Assembly: GCF_001544975.2 (NCBI RefSeq)
Contig: NZ_FCOG02000006.1
Coordinates: 1-64,000 of the forward strand
Direction of reading: 5' to 3'
Origin: Caballeronia arationis
GTDB lineage: Bacteria; Pseudomonadota; Gammaproteobacteria; Burkholderiales; Burkholderiaceae
Length of the DNA: 64,000 nucleotides
Shown: positions 1 to 9,169 of the stretch, one piece after another
How positions within the stretch are numbered: position 1 is the first letter of the stretch
How the letters are laid out: each line of letters begins with the position of its first letter
The notes under the pieces: generated by a model
What the model was told of the DNA's origin: nothing
The model's database searches: none
The model's input: only the letters and a program-made list of their open reading frames with translations
Translations under genes and position numbers: made by a program

Positions 1-110
1 AACTGGGAGTTTCGCAACTGCTTATCTGCACCTATCCGCACGCTGCGCTTGGCTTCGCGCGATTCTGCAAGACCGACGATTTATTTGGAAGTTGAAATTC
101 CATGTATCGA

Positions 111-140
111 TAGACATTCACGCGGCGCGCAATATATAAA
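111..140 (+). promoter_or_regulatory. Likely sigma-70 promoter of the first gene
   Basis: A TAGACA hexamer (111-116) and a TATAAA hexamer (135-140) are separated by 18 bases, close to the sigma-70 consensus, about 60 bases upstream of the ATG at 202. The surrounding sequence is AT-rich compared with the rest of the window. Read by eye; no start-site data. Confidence 0.5.
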
Positions 141-201
141 TACCGCTCATTCAACGAGCCGGATACTTTTTAATGCGCGCCGTTTCAATGGAGAAAGCCG
201 A

Positions 202-792
202 ATGAATGCAAAATGGAATATGGCCTGGATTATCGCAATTGCGTCGATTGCCGCGCCCGTTTATGCGCAAGATACGTCGCTCGCCGACGCCGCGCAAAAA
301 GTCGTGAGCGCGGCGGAGCCGGTTCACAAGCAGGCGGAGATCATCGGTATCGACGCCGCCACGCGCACCCTGACGCTGCGCGGGCCTAAAGGCGCGACGA
401 CGACGGCGGTCGTGAGCGATCAGGTCAGGAATTTCGACCAGCTGAAAATCGGCGATAAGGTCGACGTGTTATATAAAAACGCGCTGCTCGTCACGGCCAG
501 TAAGGCGACGGGTGCGGACAAGGGCATTCGAAAGCGCGTCGATACTGCGGTTTATGCGCCGGCGTCCGGTGCGAACGGATTCGAATCCTCGCGGCAGGTG
601 GAAATTCTCGCGACGGTTGAAAGCATCACTCGCAAGAACGGAACGATTACGCTGCGCGGTCCGTGGCGCACGGATACCTTCGATATTCCGCACGACCTGG
701 ATACTAAAAACCTCAAACCCGGCGACACCATCCACGCGGTTTTCGTTTCAGCCGCAGCGGTGGAAGTCACACCGAAAAGCGTCGCGAAATAA
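202..792 (+). CDS. Exported protein of unknown function with an internal repeat
   Basis: I do not recognise a named family. The product is 196 residues. The start at 202 is chosen because a GAGAAAG ribosome site lies just upstream and the protein then begins with a classical signal peptide (basic start, hydrophobic core, cleavage after VYAQ around residue 24). The mature part has two related halves of about 60 residues. Each has a beta-rich pattern containing TLTLRGP or TITLRGP, then a segment ending in KIGDKVDV or KPGDTIHA. This suggests a duplicated small beta-barrel, possibly OB-like, acting in the periplasm. It stands alone, with its own promoter-like hexamers upstream and a strong shared terminator downstream. 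A role in binding ligand or envelope stress is only a guess. Confidence 0.75.
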   Translation: MNAKWNMAWIIAIASIAAPVYAQDTSLADAAQKVVSAAEPVHKQAEIIGIDAATRTLTLRGPKGATTTAVVSDQVRNFDQLKIGDKVDVLYKNALLVTASKATGADKGIRKRVDTAVYAPASGANGFESSRQVEILATVESITRKNGTITLRGPWRTDTFDIPHDLDTKNLKPGDTIHAVFVSAAAVEVTPKSVAK

Positions 793-797
793 CAAAA

Positions 798-825
798 AAG
801 CCTGGCGTGACGCCAGGCTTTTTTT
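798..825. terminator. Bidirectional intrinsic terminator
   Basis: A perfect stem, AAGCCTGGCG (798-807) paired with CGCCAGGCTT (811-820) around a TGA loop, is followed by a T run to 825 and preceded by an A run at 793-799. It can therefore end both the upstream plus-strand gene and the gabT-gabD minus-strand transcript converging on it. Confidence 0.85.
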
Positions 826-843
826 CACCGCTTCAACGGCAAA

Positions 844-2292
844 TCAAACCGCCATGCACAGATACTTGATCACGACATAGTCGTCGATGCCGTAATGCGA
901 GCCTTCTCGGCCCAGGCCCGATTGCTTCACACCGCCGAACGGCGCGACTTCGTTTGAAATCAGCCCGGTATTGATGCCGACCATGCCGTATTCCAGCGCT
1001 TCCGCGACGCGCCACACCCGCCCGATGTCGCGGCTGTAGAAATACGCAGCCAGCCCGAATTCGGTGTCGTTTGCCATGCGCACGACTTCTTCATCCGACG
1101 AAAACCGGAAAATCGGTGCGAGCGGACCGAACGTCTCTTCCTTCGCGACTTTCATGTCCGGCGTGACGCCGGTCAGCACGGTTGGCTCGAAAAAGCCGTG
1201 TCCGAGCGCGTGGCGCTTGCCGCCGGCCACGATCGATGCGCCTTTCGTCAGCGCGTCCTCGATGTGCGATTCGACCTTCAGCACCGCCGCCTCGTTGATC
1301 AGCGGCCCGAGCGCGACGCCGCTTTCCGTGCCGCGTCCGACCTTGAGCTTGCCGACCGCTTCGGCGAGCTTGGCGGCAAAGGCGTCGTAGACACGCTCGT
1401 GCACGTAGAAACGGTTCGTGCAAACACAAGTCTGCCCGCTGTTCCGATACTTCGACGCGATCGCGCCTTCCACGGCAGCGTCGACATCGGCGTCTTCGAA
1501 CACGACGAAGGGCGCGTTGCCGCCGAGTTCCAGCGAGACTTTCTTGATCGTCGGCGCGCTTTGCGCCGCGAGCAGCCGGCCGACCGCCGTCGAGCCGGTA
1601 AACGACAGCTTGCGGACGACCGGATTGCCCGTCATTTCGCCGCCGATCGCTTTCGGGTCGCCGGTCACGATGTTCAGCACGCCCTTCGGCACGCCCGCGC
1701 GCTCGGCGAGCACGGCCATCGCGAACGCGGAGAACGGCGTCGCTTCGGCCGGTTTCACGACGATCGGACAGCCCGCCGCGAGCGCCGGGCCGACCTTGCG
1801 CGTGATCATCGCGGCCGGGAAGTTCCACGGCGTGATCGCGGCGCACACGCCGATCGGCTCCTTCGTCACGACGATGCGCTTGTCGGCGGCGGGTGTGGCG
1901 AGCGTGTCGCCCGCGACTCGTTTGCCTTCTTCCGCGAACCATTCGATGAACGACGCCGCGTACATGATCTCGCCCTTCGCCTCGGCGAGCGGCTTGCCTT
2001 GCTCGGTCGTGAGAATGAGCGCGAGGTCGTCGGCGTTGGCGAGCGTCAGCTCGTACCAGCGGCGCATGATCGCGGCACGTTCCTTCGCCGTCTTCTTGCG
2101 CCATGCGGGCCACGCGGCGTTGGCCGCGGCGATCGCGCGGCGCGTCTCGGCCGCGCCCATCATCGGCACGCCGCCGAGCGACGCACCGTTCGACGGATCG
2201 ACGACTTCAAAGGTCGCGCCGCTGTCGGCGCCTTGCCATTCGCCGTCGATATAGGCTTCGTGACGCAGAAGTGTCGGATCTTTCAGATTCAT
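844..2292 (-). CDS. gabD: Succinate-semialdehyde dehydrogenase
   Basis: This aldehyde dehydrogenase (482 residues, cytoplasmic) should oxidise succinate semialdehyde to succinate with NAD(P)+, the second step of 4-aminobutyrate breakdown. It shows the family motifs PWNFPAAM (cofactor pocket), SFTGSTAVG (Rossmann turn), LELGGNAPF (general-base Glu) and SGQTCVC, with the catalytic cysteine at about residue 289 and a second Cys two residues on, as in GabD proteins subject to a redox disulfide. The start at 2292 has AGGAG eight bases upstream; the frame stays open 11 codons further but without a better site. It follows gabT on the same strand with a 16-base gap, so the two form an operon ending at the terminator at 798-825. 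A glutarate-semialdehyde preference cannot be excluded by sequence. Confidence 0.93.
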   Translation of the reverse strand: MNLKDPTLLRHEAYIDGEWQGADSGATFEVVDPSNGASLGGVPMMGAAETRRAIAAANAAWPAWRKKTAKERAAIMRRWYELTLANADDLALILTTEQGKPLAEAKGEIMYAASFIEWFAEEGKRVAGDTLATPAADKRIVVTKEPIGVCAAITPWNFPAAMITRKVGPALAAGCPIVVKPAEATPFSAFAMAVLAERAGVPKGVLNIVTGDPKAIGGEMTGNPVVRKLSFTGSTAVGRLLAAQSAPTIKKVSLELGGNAPFVVFEDADVDAAVEGAIASKYRNSGQTCVCTNRFYVHERVYDAFAAKLAEAVGKLKVGRGTESGVALGPLINEAAVLKVESHIEDALTKGASIVAGGKRHALGHGFFEPTVLTGVTPDMKVAKEETFGPLAPIFRFSSDEEVVRMANDTEFGLAAYFYSRDIGRVWRVAEALEYGMVGINTGLISNEVAPFGGVKQSGLGREGSHYGIDDYVVIKYLCMAV

Positions 2293-2308
2293 CAGCAATA
2301 CTCCTAGA

Positions 2309-3604
2309 TCAGGCCGTTGCGCCAATCGTTTCGGTCAGCACGTCTTCGAGGATGGCGAGTGCTTCGTCGAACACGGCGTCCTGAATGGTGAGCGGGAACA
2401 GGAAGCGCACGACGTTGCTGTACACGCCGCACACGAGCAGCAGCAAGCCGCGTTCGAGCGCGCGTGCCTGGACGCGTTTCGTGAATTCCTGATCGGGCTC
2501 GTCGGAGCCCGGCTGGCAGAATTCCACCGCAACCATCCCGCCGGGGCCGCGCACGTCGGCGATCTGGGGCACTTCTTTCTTCAGTGCGTTGAGCTTCGCC
2601 TTCAGCTTGTCGCCGAGGACCGTCGCGCGCTCGCACAGCTTTTCATCGTCGATGATGTCGAGCACCGCGTGCGCCGACGCCACCGCGAGCGGATTGCCCG
2701 CATACGTTCCGCCGAGGCCGCCGGGCGCCGGGGCATCCATGATCTCCGCGCGTCCGACGACGCCCGACAGCGGCATGCCGCCCGCGAGGCTCTTCGCCAT
2801 CGTCATGAGATCGGGGACGACGTCGTAGTGCTGCATCGCGAACAGCTTGCCGGTGCGCGCGAAGCCGGTCTGAACTTCGTCCGCGATCAGAAGAATGCCG
2901 TGCTCGTTACAGATTTTTCTCAACGCACGCACAAATTCGAGCGGCGCCTGATAGAAGCCGCCTTCGCCCTGAACCGGTTCGAAGATGATCGCCGCGACGC
3001 GTGTCGCTTCGATATCGGCCTTGAACAGGTGCTCGATCGCGCGCAGCGAATCAGCGACCGAGACGCCGTGCAACGGATTCGGGAACGGCGCGTGGAACAC
3101 GTCCGACGGGAACGGCCCGAAGCCGATCTTGTACGGCGCGACCTTGCCGGTCAGCGCCATGCCCATCAGCGTGCGGCCGTGGAAGCCGCCCGTGAAAGCG
3201 ATCACGCCCGGACGGCCGGTCGCGGCGCGCGCGATCTTGATCGCGTTTTCGACGGCTTCCGCGCCGGTCGTGAAGAACGCGGTCTTTTTCGGATGATCGC
3301 CGGGCGCGCGGGCGCTGATCTTCTCGGCGAGAGAAAGATAAGACTCGTACGGAACGATCTGATACGCGGTATGCGTGAAGCAGTCGAGCTGCGCGCGGAT
3401 CGCCTCGACGATCTTCGGATGGCGGTGGCCCGTGTTGCACACCGCGATGCCGGCCGCGAAGTCGATGAAACGGCGGCCTTCGACGTCCCACAGTTCGGCG
3501 TTCTCGGCGCGCGCCGCATAGAAATCGCACATCACGCCGACGCCGCGCGGGGTCGCGGCATTCTTGCGCGTTTGCAGGTCGGCGTTTTTCAGATTGTTGG
3601 TCAC
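2309..3604 (-). CDS. gabT: 4-aminobutyrate aminotransferase
   Basis: Class III PLP aminotransferase of 431 residues that should move the amino group of GABA to 2-oxoglutarate, giving succinate semialdehyde and glutamate; cytoplasmic. Visible motifs are GGFHGRT, the PLP-binding aspartate in ADEVQTGF and the Schiff-base lysine in MAKSLAGG at about residue 271. Length is typical of GabT. The start codon is GTG, with GGAG about nine bases upstream. It is the first gene of a gabT-gabD operon and is divergent from a MocR/GabR-type regulator; the 116 bases between hold inverted repeats that fit an operator. 5-Aminovalerate could be a second substrate. Confidence 0.93.
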   Translation of the reverse strand: MTNNLKNADLQTRKNAATPRGVGVMCDFYAARAENAELWDVEGRRFIDFAAGIAVCNTGHRHPKIVEAIRAQLDCFTHTAYQIVPYESYLSLAEKISARAPGDHPKKTAFFTTGAEAVENAIKIARAATGRPGVIAFTGGFHGRTLMGMALTGKVAPYKIGFGPFPSDVFHAPFPNPLHGVSVADSLRAIEHLFKADIEATRVAAIIFEPVQGEGGFYQAPLEFVRALRKICNEHGILLIADEVQTGFARTGKLFAMQHYDVVPDLMTMAKSLAGGMPLSGVVGRAEIMDAPAPGGLGGTYAGNPLAVASAHAVLDIIDDEKLCERATVLGDKLKAKLNALKKEVPQIADVRGPGGMVAVEFCQPGSDEPDQEFTKRVQARALERGLLLLVCGVYSNVVRFLFPLTIQDAVFDEALAILEDVLTETIGATA

Positions 3605-3670
3605 GGCAGGGATCTCCTTCGCGCGGGGCGCGGTTGGTCAGTCGAGTCGATGTGTCGACTATAGTAAGAT

Positions 3671-3716
3671 TTGGCTCTTAAGTTCAGAGCCATTTCAATA
3701 AATCTATAGGAGCCAA
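3671..3716. promoter_or_regulatory. Candidate operator of the GabR-type regulator
   Basis: In the 116-base divergent intergenic stretch, TTGGCTCT (3671-3678) is repeated inverted as AGAGCCA (3686-3692), and the same core recurs as GGAGCCAA (3709-3716) immediately before the regulator's ATG at 3721. Known MocR/GabR-family factors bind repeated half-sites between themselves and their target genes, so these three copies are the natural binding sites. The last copy would also overlap the regulator's ribosome site (AGGAG), allowing autoregulation. Functional assignment is inference. Confidence 0.55.
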
Positions 3717-3720
3717 TTCA

Positions 3721-5193
3721 ATGCGGGCGAGCGTGCTGTCCGACTGGCTGGCGCAGCGGCTCGACCGCGGAAACGGCCAGCCGATCTATCGGCAACTGCA
3801 TCGGCTGTTGCAGCAGGCGATCCTTTCGCGCGAATTGCCGGCCGGGACCAAAGTGCCTTCATCGCGGCTGCTCGCAGCCGAACTGGGCGTCGGGCGCAAT
3901 ACCGTCACGCAGGTGTACGAGCAACTGGCGCTGGAAGGGTATGTGTCGTCCGCGACGGGGCGCGGCACGTTCGTCGCGGACAGCGCGCCCGACGAGATCG
4001 TCTTCGATGAACGGCCGTCGCGCATCGAGGTCGCGCCGGCCGTGCTCTCGACGCGCGGCGAGCGGCTGATTGCGGGCGCGGGCGTCTCGAAGCGCCAGGG
4101 CGGCGCATTCATGCCGGGCGTGCCGGACGTGTCGCGTTTTCCGGCGCGCGTATGGAGCCGGCTGCATGCGAAATACTGGCGGCGCCCGCGCTCCGATCTG
4201 CTGACGTACGCTCCGGGCGGCGGGCTCGCGTCGCTGCGCCACGCGCTCGCGGACTATCTGCGCACCTCGCGCTCCGTGCAGTGCTCGCCGGAGCAGATCG
4301 TCGTGACGACCGGCATCCATCAGTCGATCGACCTCGCCGTGCGCCTCCTTTCCGATGCCGGCGACATGATCTGGACCGAGGACCCGTGCTATTGGGGCGT
4401 GAGAAGCGTCTTACAGGTATCGGGCCTCGATCTGAGGGCGATCCGCGTGGATTCGGAAGGCATCGATCCTTCGCCCGACGATCTTGCGAATCCGCCGAAG
4501 CTGATGCTCGTGACGCCGTCGCATCAGTATCCGCTCGGGATGGTGATGAGCCTCGCGCGGCGCCGGATGCTGCTCGAATACGCGCGCCAGCACCGCTGCT
4601 GGATCATCGAGGATGACTATGACAGCGAGTTCCGCTACGGCAGCCGGCCGCTCGCGTCGCTGCAGGGGCTCGACACGGCGGGGCAGGTGATCTATGTCGG
4701 CAGCTTCGGCAAGACGCTGTTTCCGGGCTTGCGGATCGGCTATATCGTCGTGCCCGAGGCGCTCGCGGCGAGTTTCGCGACCGCATCCGCCGAGTTGTAT
4801 CGCGAAGGGCAGTTGCTGCAGCAAGCGGTGCTCGCGGAATTTATCGCGGAAGGGCATTTCACCTCGCATATCCGGCGCATGCGCGCGCTGTACGGCCAGC
4901 GGCGCGAACTGATGCTCGCGACGATTGCGAAGCGTTACGGCGGGAAGCTCGACATCGTCGGCGGCGATGCGGGGCTGCATCTCGTGCTGCGGCTGCCCGA
5001 TCACGTCGACGACCGCGCGGTCGCGGCCCGGGCGCTGGCGGAGAACATCGTCGTGCGGCCGCTGTCGGGATATTTCGCGCGGCGCGCCGATGCGCATTCG
5101 GGGCTTCTGATCGGCTACGCGTGCGTGCCGGACGAGGAGATCGAGCCGGCGTTCGAAACGCTGGCGGGGGTGATCGACGGGTTTCTCGGCTGA
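3721..5193 (+). CDS. gabR: MocR/GabR-family transcriptional regulator (GntR HTH fused to aminotransferase fold)
   Basis: A 490-residue fusion of an N-terminal GntR winged helix (about residues 17-85, with PSSRLLAAELGVGRNTV) to a fold-type I aminotransferase domain (about 120-485). The PLP-lysine motif SFGKTLFPGLRIGY is intact, with the lysine at about residue 331, and the PLP-binding YDSEFRY segment is present. In Bacillus GabR the aminotransferase domain senses PLP plus GABA and switches on gabTD. The divergent position next to gabT-gabD makes the same role likely here. The ATG at 3721 is preceded by AGGAG. The gene symbol rests on context; sequence alone says MocR family. Confidence 0.85.
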   Translation: MRASVLSDWLAQRLDRGNGQPIYRQLHRLLQQAILSRELPAGTKVPSSRLLAAELGVGRNTVTQVYEQLALEGYVSSATGRGTFVADSAPDEIVFDERPSRIEVAPAVLSTRGERLIAGAGVSKRQGGAFMPGVPDVSRFPARVWSRLHAKYWRRPRSDLLTYAPGGGLASLRHALADYLRTSRSVQCSPEQIVVTTGIHQSIDLAVRLLSDAGDMIWTEDPCYWGVRSVLQVSGLDLRAIRVDSEGIDPSPDDLANPPKLMLVTPSHQYPLGMVMSLARRRMLLEYARQHRCWIIEDDYDSEFRYGSRPLASLQGLDTAGQVIYVGSFGKTLFPGLRIGYIVVPEALAASFATASAELYREGQLLQQAVLAEFIAEGHFTSHIRRMRALYGQRRELMLATIAKRYGGKLDIVGGDAGLHLVLRLPDHVDDRAVAARALAENIVVRPLSGYFARRADAHSGLLIGYACVPDEEIEPAFETLAGVIDGFLG

Positions 5194-5308
5194 CCGTTAC
5201 GACGCGATACGTAGCGCGCAAAACTGGCGCCGGACTTCCGTCTGTTGGATCATGTGCGCTTCGGCTGAAAAGCCGCCGCACCGACTCCGACAAATAAGGT
5301 TTCCCCCG

Positions 5309-6499
5309 ATGACTCTTGCTTCCCGCTACACCGAAGTCGCCGATCTCTCCGACGACATCCTCTCCCTGCGCGAAATCCGCCACCACATCCACCAGCACCC
5401 CGAACTCGCCTACGAGGAACTGCAAACCGCGGCGCTCGTCGCGGAGAAGCTTGCCGAATGGGGCTGGCAGGTGACGCGCGGTGTCGGCGAGACGGGTGTC
5501 GTCGGCACGCTGAAGGTGGGCGAGGGCACGCGCAGCATCGGCCTGCGCGCGGACATGGACGCGCTGCCGATCGTCGAGCAGACCGGCAAGCCCTACGCCA
5601 GCGCGACCCACGGCAAGATGCACGCATGCGGCCACGACGGTCACACAACGATGCTCCTCGGTGCCGCCCGCCATCTCGCACGCACGCGGCGTTTCAGCGG
5701 CACGGTGCATCTCTATTTCCAGCCGGCGGAAGAACACGGCGTGCCGAGCGGCGCGCAGAAGATGATCGCGGACGGCCTCTTCAAGCGCTTTCCCTGCGAC
5801 GCCGTGTTCGGCGTGCACAACCATCCGGGCATGCCGCCGGGCACGTTCCTGTTTCGCAAGGGCGCGTTCATGGCCGCGGGCGACAAGGTGACGATCACGA
5901 TCGAAGGCGTCGGCGGCCATGCGGCGCGGCCGCACCTGACGGTCGATCCGGTTGTGGTGGCGTCGAGCGTGGTGATGGCGCTGCAGACTATCGTCGCGCG
6001 CAACGTCGATCCTTCGCAGCCGGCCGTCGTCACGGTCGGATCGCTGCATGCGGGCACGGCGAACAATGTCATCTCGAATTCGGCGAAGCTGGAACTGAGC
6101 GTGCGCTCGTTCAGCGAGGAGGTGCGCGCGCTGCTCAAGCGCCGCATCGCGGAACTGGTGCAGGCGCAGGCCGCGAGCTACGGCGCGACGGCGGTGGTGG
6201 CCTACGAGGAGGGCTATCCGGTCGTCGTGGACACCGACGCGGAGACGGAGTTCGCCACGCAGGTGGCACGTGAACTGGTCGGGGAAGAGAACGTCGTCGC
6301 GAACGCGGACATCCTGATGGGCAGCGAAGACTTCGCGTTCATGCTGCACGAGCGCCCAGGCTCGTTCCTGCGCATCGGCAACGGCGCGGGCGAGGACGGA
6401 TCCATGGTCCACAACCCGCACTACGACTTCAACGATGCGAACCTGCCGGTTGGCGCGGCCTACTGGACGCGCCTCGTTGAAAAGTTTCTCGCGCAATAA
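5309..6499 (+). CDS. M20 family amidohydrolase (hippurate/N-acyl-amino-acid hydrolase type)
   Basis: Cytoplasmic zinc or manganese peptidase-like enzyme (396 residues) of the M20D group, which removes acyl or aryl groups from amino-acid amides such as hippurate or indole-acetyl amino acids. Metal-site motifs are visible: HQHPELAYEE near the start, ADMDALP, the HACGHDGHT box (Cys at about 107, His at 109 and 112), FQPAEEHG, and GSEDFAFM near the end. The ATG at 5309 was chosen because family members start just before the helix leading into REIRHHIHQ; AAGG lies upstream. It follows the gabR-type gene by about 115 bases on the same strand but need not be co-regulated. The true substrate cannot be read from sequence. 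Confidence 0.88.
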   Translation: MTLASRYTEVADLSDDILSLREIRHHIHQHPELAYEELQTAALVAEKLAEWGWQVTRGVGETGVVGTLKVGEGTRSIGLRADMDALPIVEQTGKPYASATHGKMHACGHDGHTTMLLGAARHLARTRRFSGTVHLYFQPAEEHGVPSGAQKMIADGLFKRFPCDAVFGVHNHPGMPPGTFLFRKGAFMAAGDKVTITIEGVGGHAARPHLTVDPVVVASSVVMALQTIVARNVDPSQPAVVTVGSLHAGTANNVISNSAKLELSVRSFSEEVRALLKRRIAELVQAQAASYGATAVVAYEEGYPVVVDTDAETEFATQVARELVGEENVVANADILMGSEDFAFMLHERPGSFLRIGNGAGEDGSMVHNPHYDFNDANLPVGAAYWTRLVEKFLAQ

Positions 6500-6560
6500 C
6501 TTTTATAAAACTTTATGCGCATAACGCTCGCGAGCGTCATGCGCTTCGTCGATTAGTCGG

Positions 6561-8111
6561 TCAGGCCGGCAGCGAGAAGCTTTCGATCGCTTCGCGCAGT
6601 ACGTCGACCTGATCCTTCAGCGAATGGGCGGCGGCCGCCGCTTCTTCGACGAGCGCGGCGTTCTGCTGCGTGACCTGATCCATCTCGACCACCGCGCGGT
6701 TCACCTGCTCGATACCGGCGCTCTGTTCGCGCGACGCGTGGCTGATCTCGTCGAGGATCTCGTTGACGCGGCGCACCGACTGCACGATTTCGCCCATCGT
6801 CGCGCCGGCGTTCGTCACGAGCGACGCGCCTTCCTCGACCGTCTGCGTCGACGTCTCGATCAGCGCCTTGATTTCCTTCGCCGCCGTCGCCGAGCGCTGC
6901 GCGAGGCTGCGCACTTCCGCCGCGACTACCGCGAAACCGCGTCCCTGTTCGCCGGCCCGCGCGGCTTCGACCGCGGCATTGAGCGCCAGGATGTTTGTCT
7001 GGAACGCAATGCCGTCGATTACGCCGATAATGTCGCCGATCTGACGCGAACTGTCGGTAATGCGCGTCATCGTGTGGATCACGTCGTCGACCACGCTGCT
7101 GCCGCGCGTCGCGACGTCCGCAGCCTGCTCGGCGAGGCGCGCGGCCTGCGTCGCGCTGTCGGCGTTCTGTTTCACGTTGGCCGTCATCTCGTCCATGCTC
7201 GACGCCGTCTCGACCAGCGCGGTAGCTTGTTGCTCCGTGCGCTGCGACAGGTCGGTGTTGCCCGCCGCGATCTCCGACGCGCCGACGTTGATGTTTTCCG
7301 TGCCGTTGCGAACGCGCGAAACCGTCTCGACCAGGCCACTTTGCATCGTCGAAAGCGCGTAGAGCAGGCTCGACGTGTCCTTTTCGTGGACATGGACGGG
7401 CGTCGTCAGGTCGCCGCGCGCGATGCGCTGCGCCGCGCTCACCGCGAGTTCCAGGTCGCCGCCGAGATTGCGCTTGACGCTCTTCAGCACCAGCAGCATC
7501 GCGACGGTCGCGAGCACGCCGAGCAGCGCCGTGATCGCGAGCCAGCGCAACGCGCTCGCGTAGAACGCGGACTGCACGTCGTCCATGTACATGCCTGTGA
7601 CGAGATACCAGTCCCACGGCGCGAAGCGCTGCGAATAGCTCATCTTCGCGACCGGCTTGTCGTGGCCCGGCTTCGGCCAGAGGTAGTTCACGAAGCCGCC
7701 TTTCTCGTGATTGCCCGCCTTGACGATCTCGACGAAGAGCTTCGTGCCTTGCGGATCAGCGAAATTCGAGACGTCCTGCCCGTTCATCGCGGACTTGATC
7801 GGGTGCATCACGATGGTCGGATGCGAGTCGTTGATCGAGATGTAGCCGTCGGTGCCGTAGCGCATCGAGGCGATCACTTCGAGGGTCTTCTTCTTCGCTT
7901 CGTCCTCGGTGATCGTGCGGTTGACCGCGAGGGTCTGGAAATGCGACGCCACGCTGTGCGCCTCGCCGATCAGCGTGGTCAACTGGTCGCGCCGGTCCTC
8001 GATCATCGACGCGCGGTTCTGCCACGCGCCGATGATCCCGATTGCGATGAGGCCGATCCACAGCACGGCGATCATCGAGCCGAGCTTTTGATTCAACGTC
8101 AGTTTGTTCAT
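6561..8111 (-). CDS. Methyl-accepting chemotaxis protein with a periplasmic Cache domain
   Basis: Inner-membrane chemoreceptor of 516 residues. Order: first membrane helix (about 10-30), a periplasmic single-Cache sensor (about 35-185, with [21 protein letters not shown]), second membrane helix (about 190-212), a HAMP segment, then a long signalling coiled coil whose hairpin tip carries the conserved [19 protein letters not shown]. The receptor should detect a small organic ligand and control CheA. No CheR-tethering pentapeptide is seen at the C-terminus (ESFSLPA). The start at 8111 places the first helix at a normal distance; the upstream ribosome site is weak. Monocistronic; no che genes nearby. 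Confidence 0.93.
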   Translation of the reverse strand: MNKLTLNQKLGSMIAVLWIGLIAIGIIGAWQNRASMIEDRRDQLTTLIGEAHSVASHFQTLAVNRTITEDEAKKKTLEVIASMRYGTDGYISINDSHPTIVMHPIKSAMNGQDVSNFADPQGTKLFVEIVKAGNHEKGGFVNYLWPKPGHDKPVAKMSYSQRFAPWDWYLVTGMYMDDVQSAFYASALRWLAITALLGVLATVAMLLVLKSVKRNLGGDLELAVSAAQRIARGDLTTPVHVHEKDTSSLLYALSTMQSGLVETVSRVRNGTENINVGASEIAAGNTDLSQRTEQQATALVETASSMDEMTANVKQNADSATQAARLAEQAADVATRGSSVVDDVIHTMTRITDSSRQIGDIIGVIDGIAFQTNILALNAAVEAARAGEQGRGFAVVAAEVRSLAQRSATAAKEIKALIETSTQTVEEGASLVTNAGATMGEIVQSVRRVNEILDEISHASREQSAGIEQVNRAVVEMDQVTQQNAALVEEAAAAAHSLKDQVDVLREAIESFSLPA

Positions 8112-8264
8112 GTTCCGCGGGCCGCCTGTTATATGTCCAAGGCGCGGCAAAAGGCCGCGCATGAGGGCATTACGGCAAACGGCGGCGCGGATGTAGGGGC
8201 GGGGAAACCCCTAGCGGGAATATCTGCTGAAAATTTTCTTTTTAGTGACTTGCGCGATTCGTGT

Positions 8265-8417
8265 CTAGATCGGGTCCTTGTCAGGCGGGGCGTCGGGGTG
8301 CTGCGGCTCGTCCGGGCGATGGCCCGGCGAGGGCGGCGTGAGCGGGTCGGCTTCAGGGTCGCGGTTCGGATCGGCGATCGGGTCCGGAACGGGAGAAGTC
8401 TGCATCTCGAAAGTCAT
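8265..8417 (-). CDS. Small Asp-Pro-rich protein of unknown function
   Basis: A 50-residue frame, MTFEMQTSPVPDPIADPNRD at its start, in which Asp-Pro and Pro-Asp pairs recur to the end (DKDPI). It has no hydrophobic segment and is likely disordered, strongly acidic and proline-rich. It lies 39 bases after the GT9-like gene on the same strand and before the chemoreceptor. A GAG-rich stretch, not a strong ribosome site, precedes the ATG. Short Pro/Asp-rich proteins of this look occur in Burkholderia relatives, as far as I recall. Function unknown; it may be expressed with the gene upstream. Confidence 0.5.
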   Translation of the reverse strand: MTFEMQTSPVPDPIADPNRDPEADPLTPPSPGHRPDEPQHPDAPPDKDPI

Positions 8418-8456
8418 GGTCTCGCACTCATTGGGTAGGGAAGGCGCCGGCCTGCG

Positions 8457-9047
8457 CTATGCCGCGTCGTGCAGCGCCGGGGTGTGCAGCGTGAAGGGGT
8501 CGCCCGGGTGCGCGCTGTCCTCGCTCGCGAGCGCGGCGCGCGCTTCGATTGCGACGGCTTCACTCGTCGCGTCGCCGTGGTGTTCTTCCAGCGCGATCAG
8601 CGGCGTGCCGAGCGCGCGCGCCGCGGCCACTGGCGAAGGCGTTGCGGCGTCGTCGGAGAGGACGAGGCGCGCGTCGCCGATCAGCCGCATCAGCGTTTCC
8701 GGCGACATCGTGCCGGCCAGAAAGAGCGCCGCCGTCTGCATCGCGCCGAGCACGGCGCCGGTGCGCTCGGGTTCGAGCGCATCTCCGACGATCGCGATCT
8801 GCCAGCCGTCGGCGCCAAGCTGGTCCGCGACTTCCGCATAGCGCTCGACGGGCCACGCGGGCGTGGCGCCGTGGCTGCCCGGATGGATCAGCACGAGCCG
8901 CTCTCGCTCGATGCCGTGAAACACCACGAGTTCGTCGTAATCGGCATCGGGCCGTGCGGGCGAGGGCGCGCAGGCGCGGGGTGCGGCGGGGGCGTCAGGC
9001 ATCAGGGCGAGATTGTCGGACAGCGCGTTGAGGGAACGGGATCGCAT
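8457..9047 (-). CDS. Half-length GT9 (heptosyltransferase-like) domain protein
   Basis: 196 residues, starting at an ATG preceded by AGGAG. Residues about 45-165 resemble only the C-terminal, nucleotide-sugar-binding half of glycosyltransferase family 9 (ADP-heptose:LPS heptosyltransferases): LIHPGSHGATPAWPVERYAE matches the typical PG...K.WP.ERFA segment, and ALGTPLIAL matches the last strand. Normal GT9 enzymes are about 340 residues with two Rossmann domains; the acceptor-binding half is missing. The usual D-S/T-G-x-x-H motif before ALGTP reads SDDAATPSPVAAA, without its histidine. Transferase activity therefore looks unlikely; a binding or vestigial role is possible. It lies between the fdh-like oxidoreductase and the Asp-Pro-rich peptide, with no LPS genes nearby. 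Confidence 0.7.
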   Translation of the reverse strand: MRSRSLNALSDNLALMPDAPAAPRACAPSPARPDADYDELVVFHGIERERLVLIHPGSHGATPAWPVERYAEVADQLGADGWQIAIVGDALEPERTGAVLGAMQTAALFLAGTMSPETLMRLIGDARLVLSDDAATPSPVAAARALGTPLIALEEHHGDATSEAVAIEARAALASEDSAHPGDPFTLHTPALHDAA

Positions 9048-9169
9048 CGTGGCTCCTGCTCTGGAGTGACGGTTGGGACCGCCCGGGGACGTCGCGCGTC
9101 GCCTCGAGCAGCCGATTGCCTCAGCACGTGCCGTGCCCGCTGCCTGTTTTTTATCGCACGGTCCCTGGC

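Noticed and set aside
49-201. Longer N-terminus for the first exported protein
   Set aside because: Starting at 202 gives a proper signal peptide and ribosome site; the extra 51 residues include the promoter-like region.
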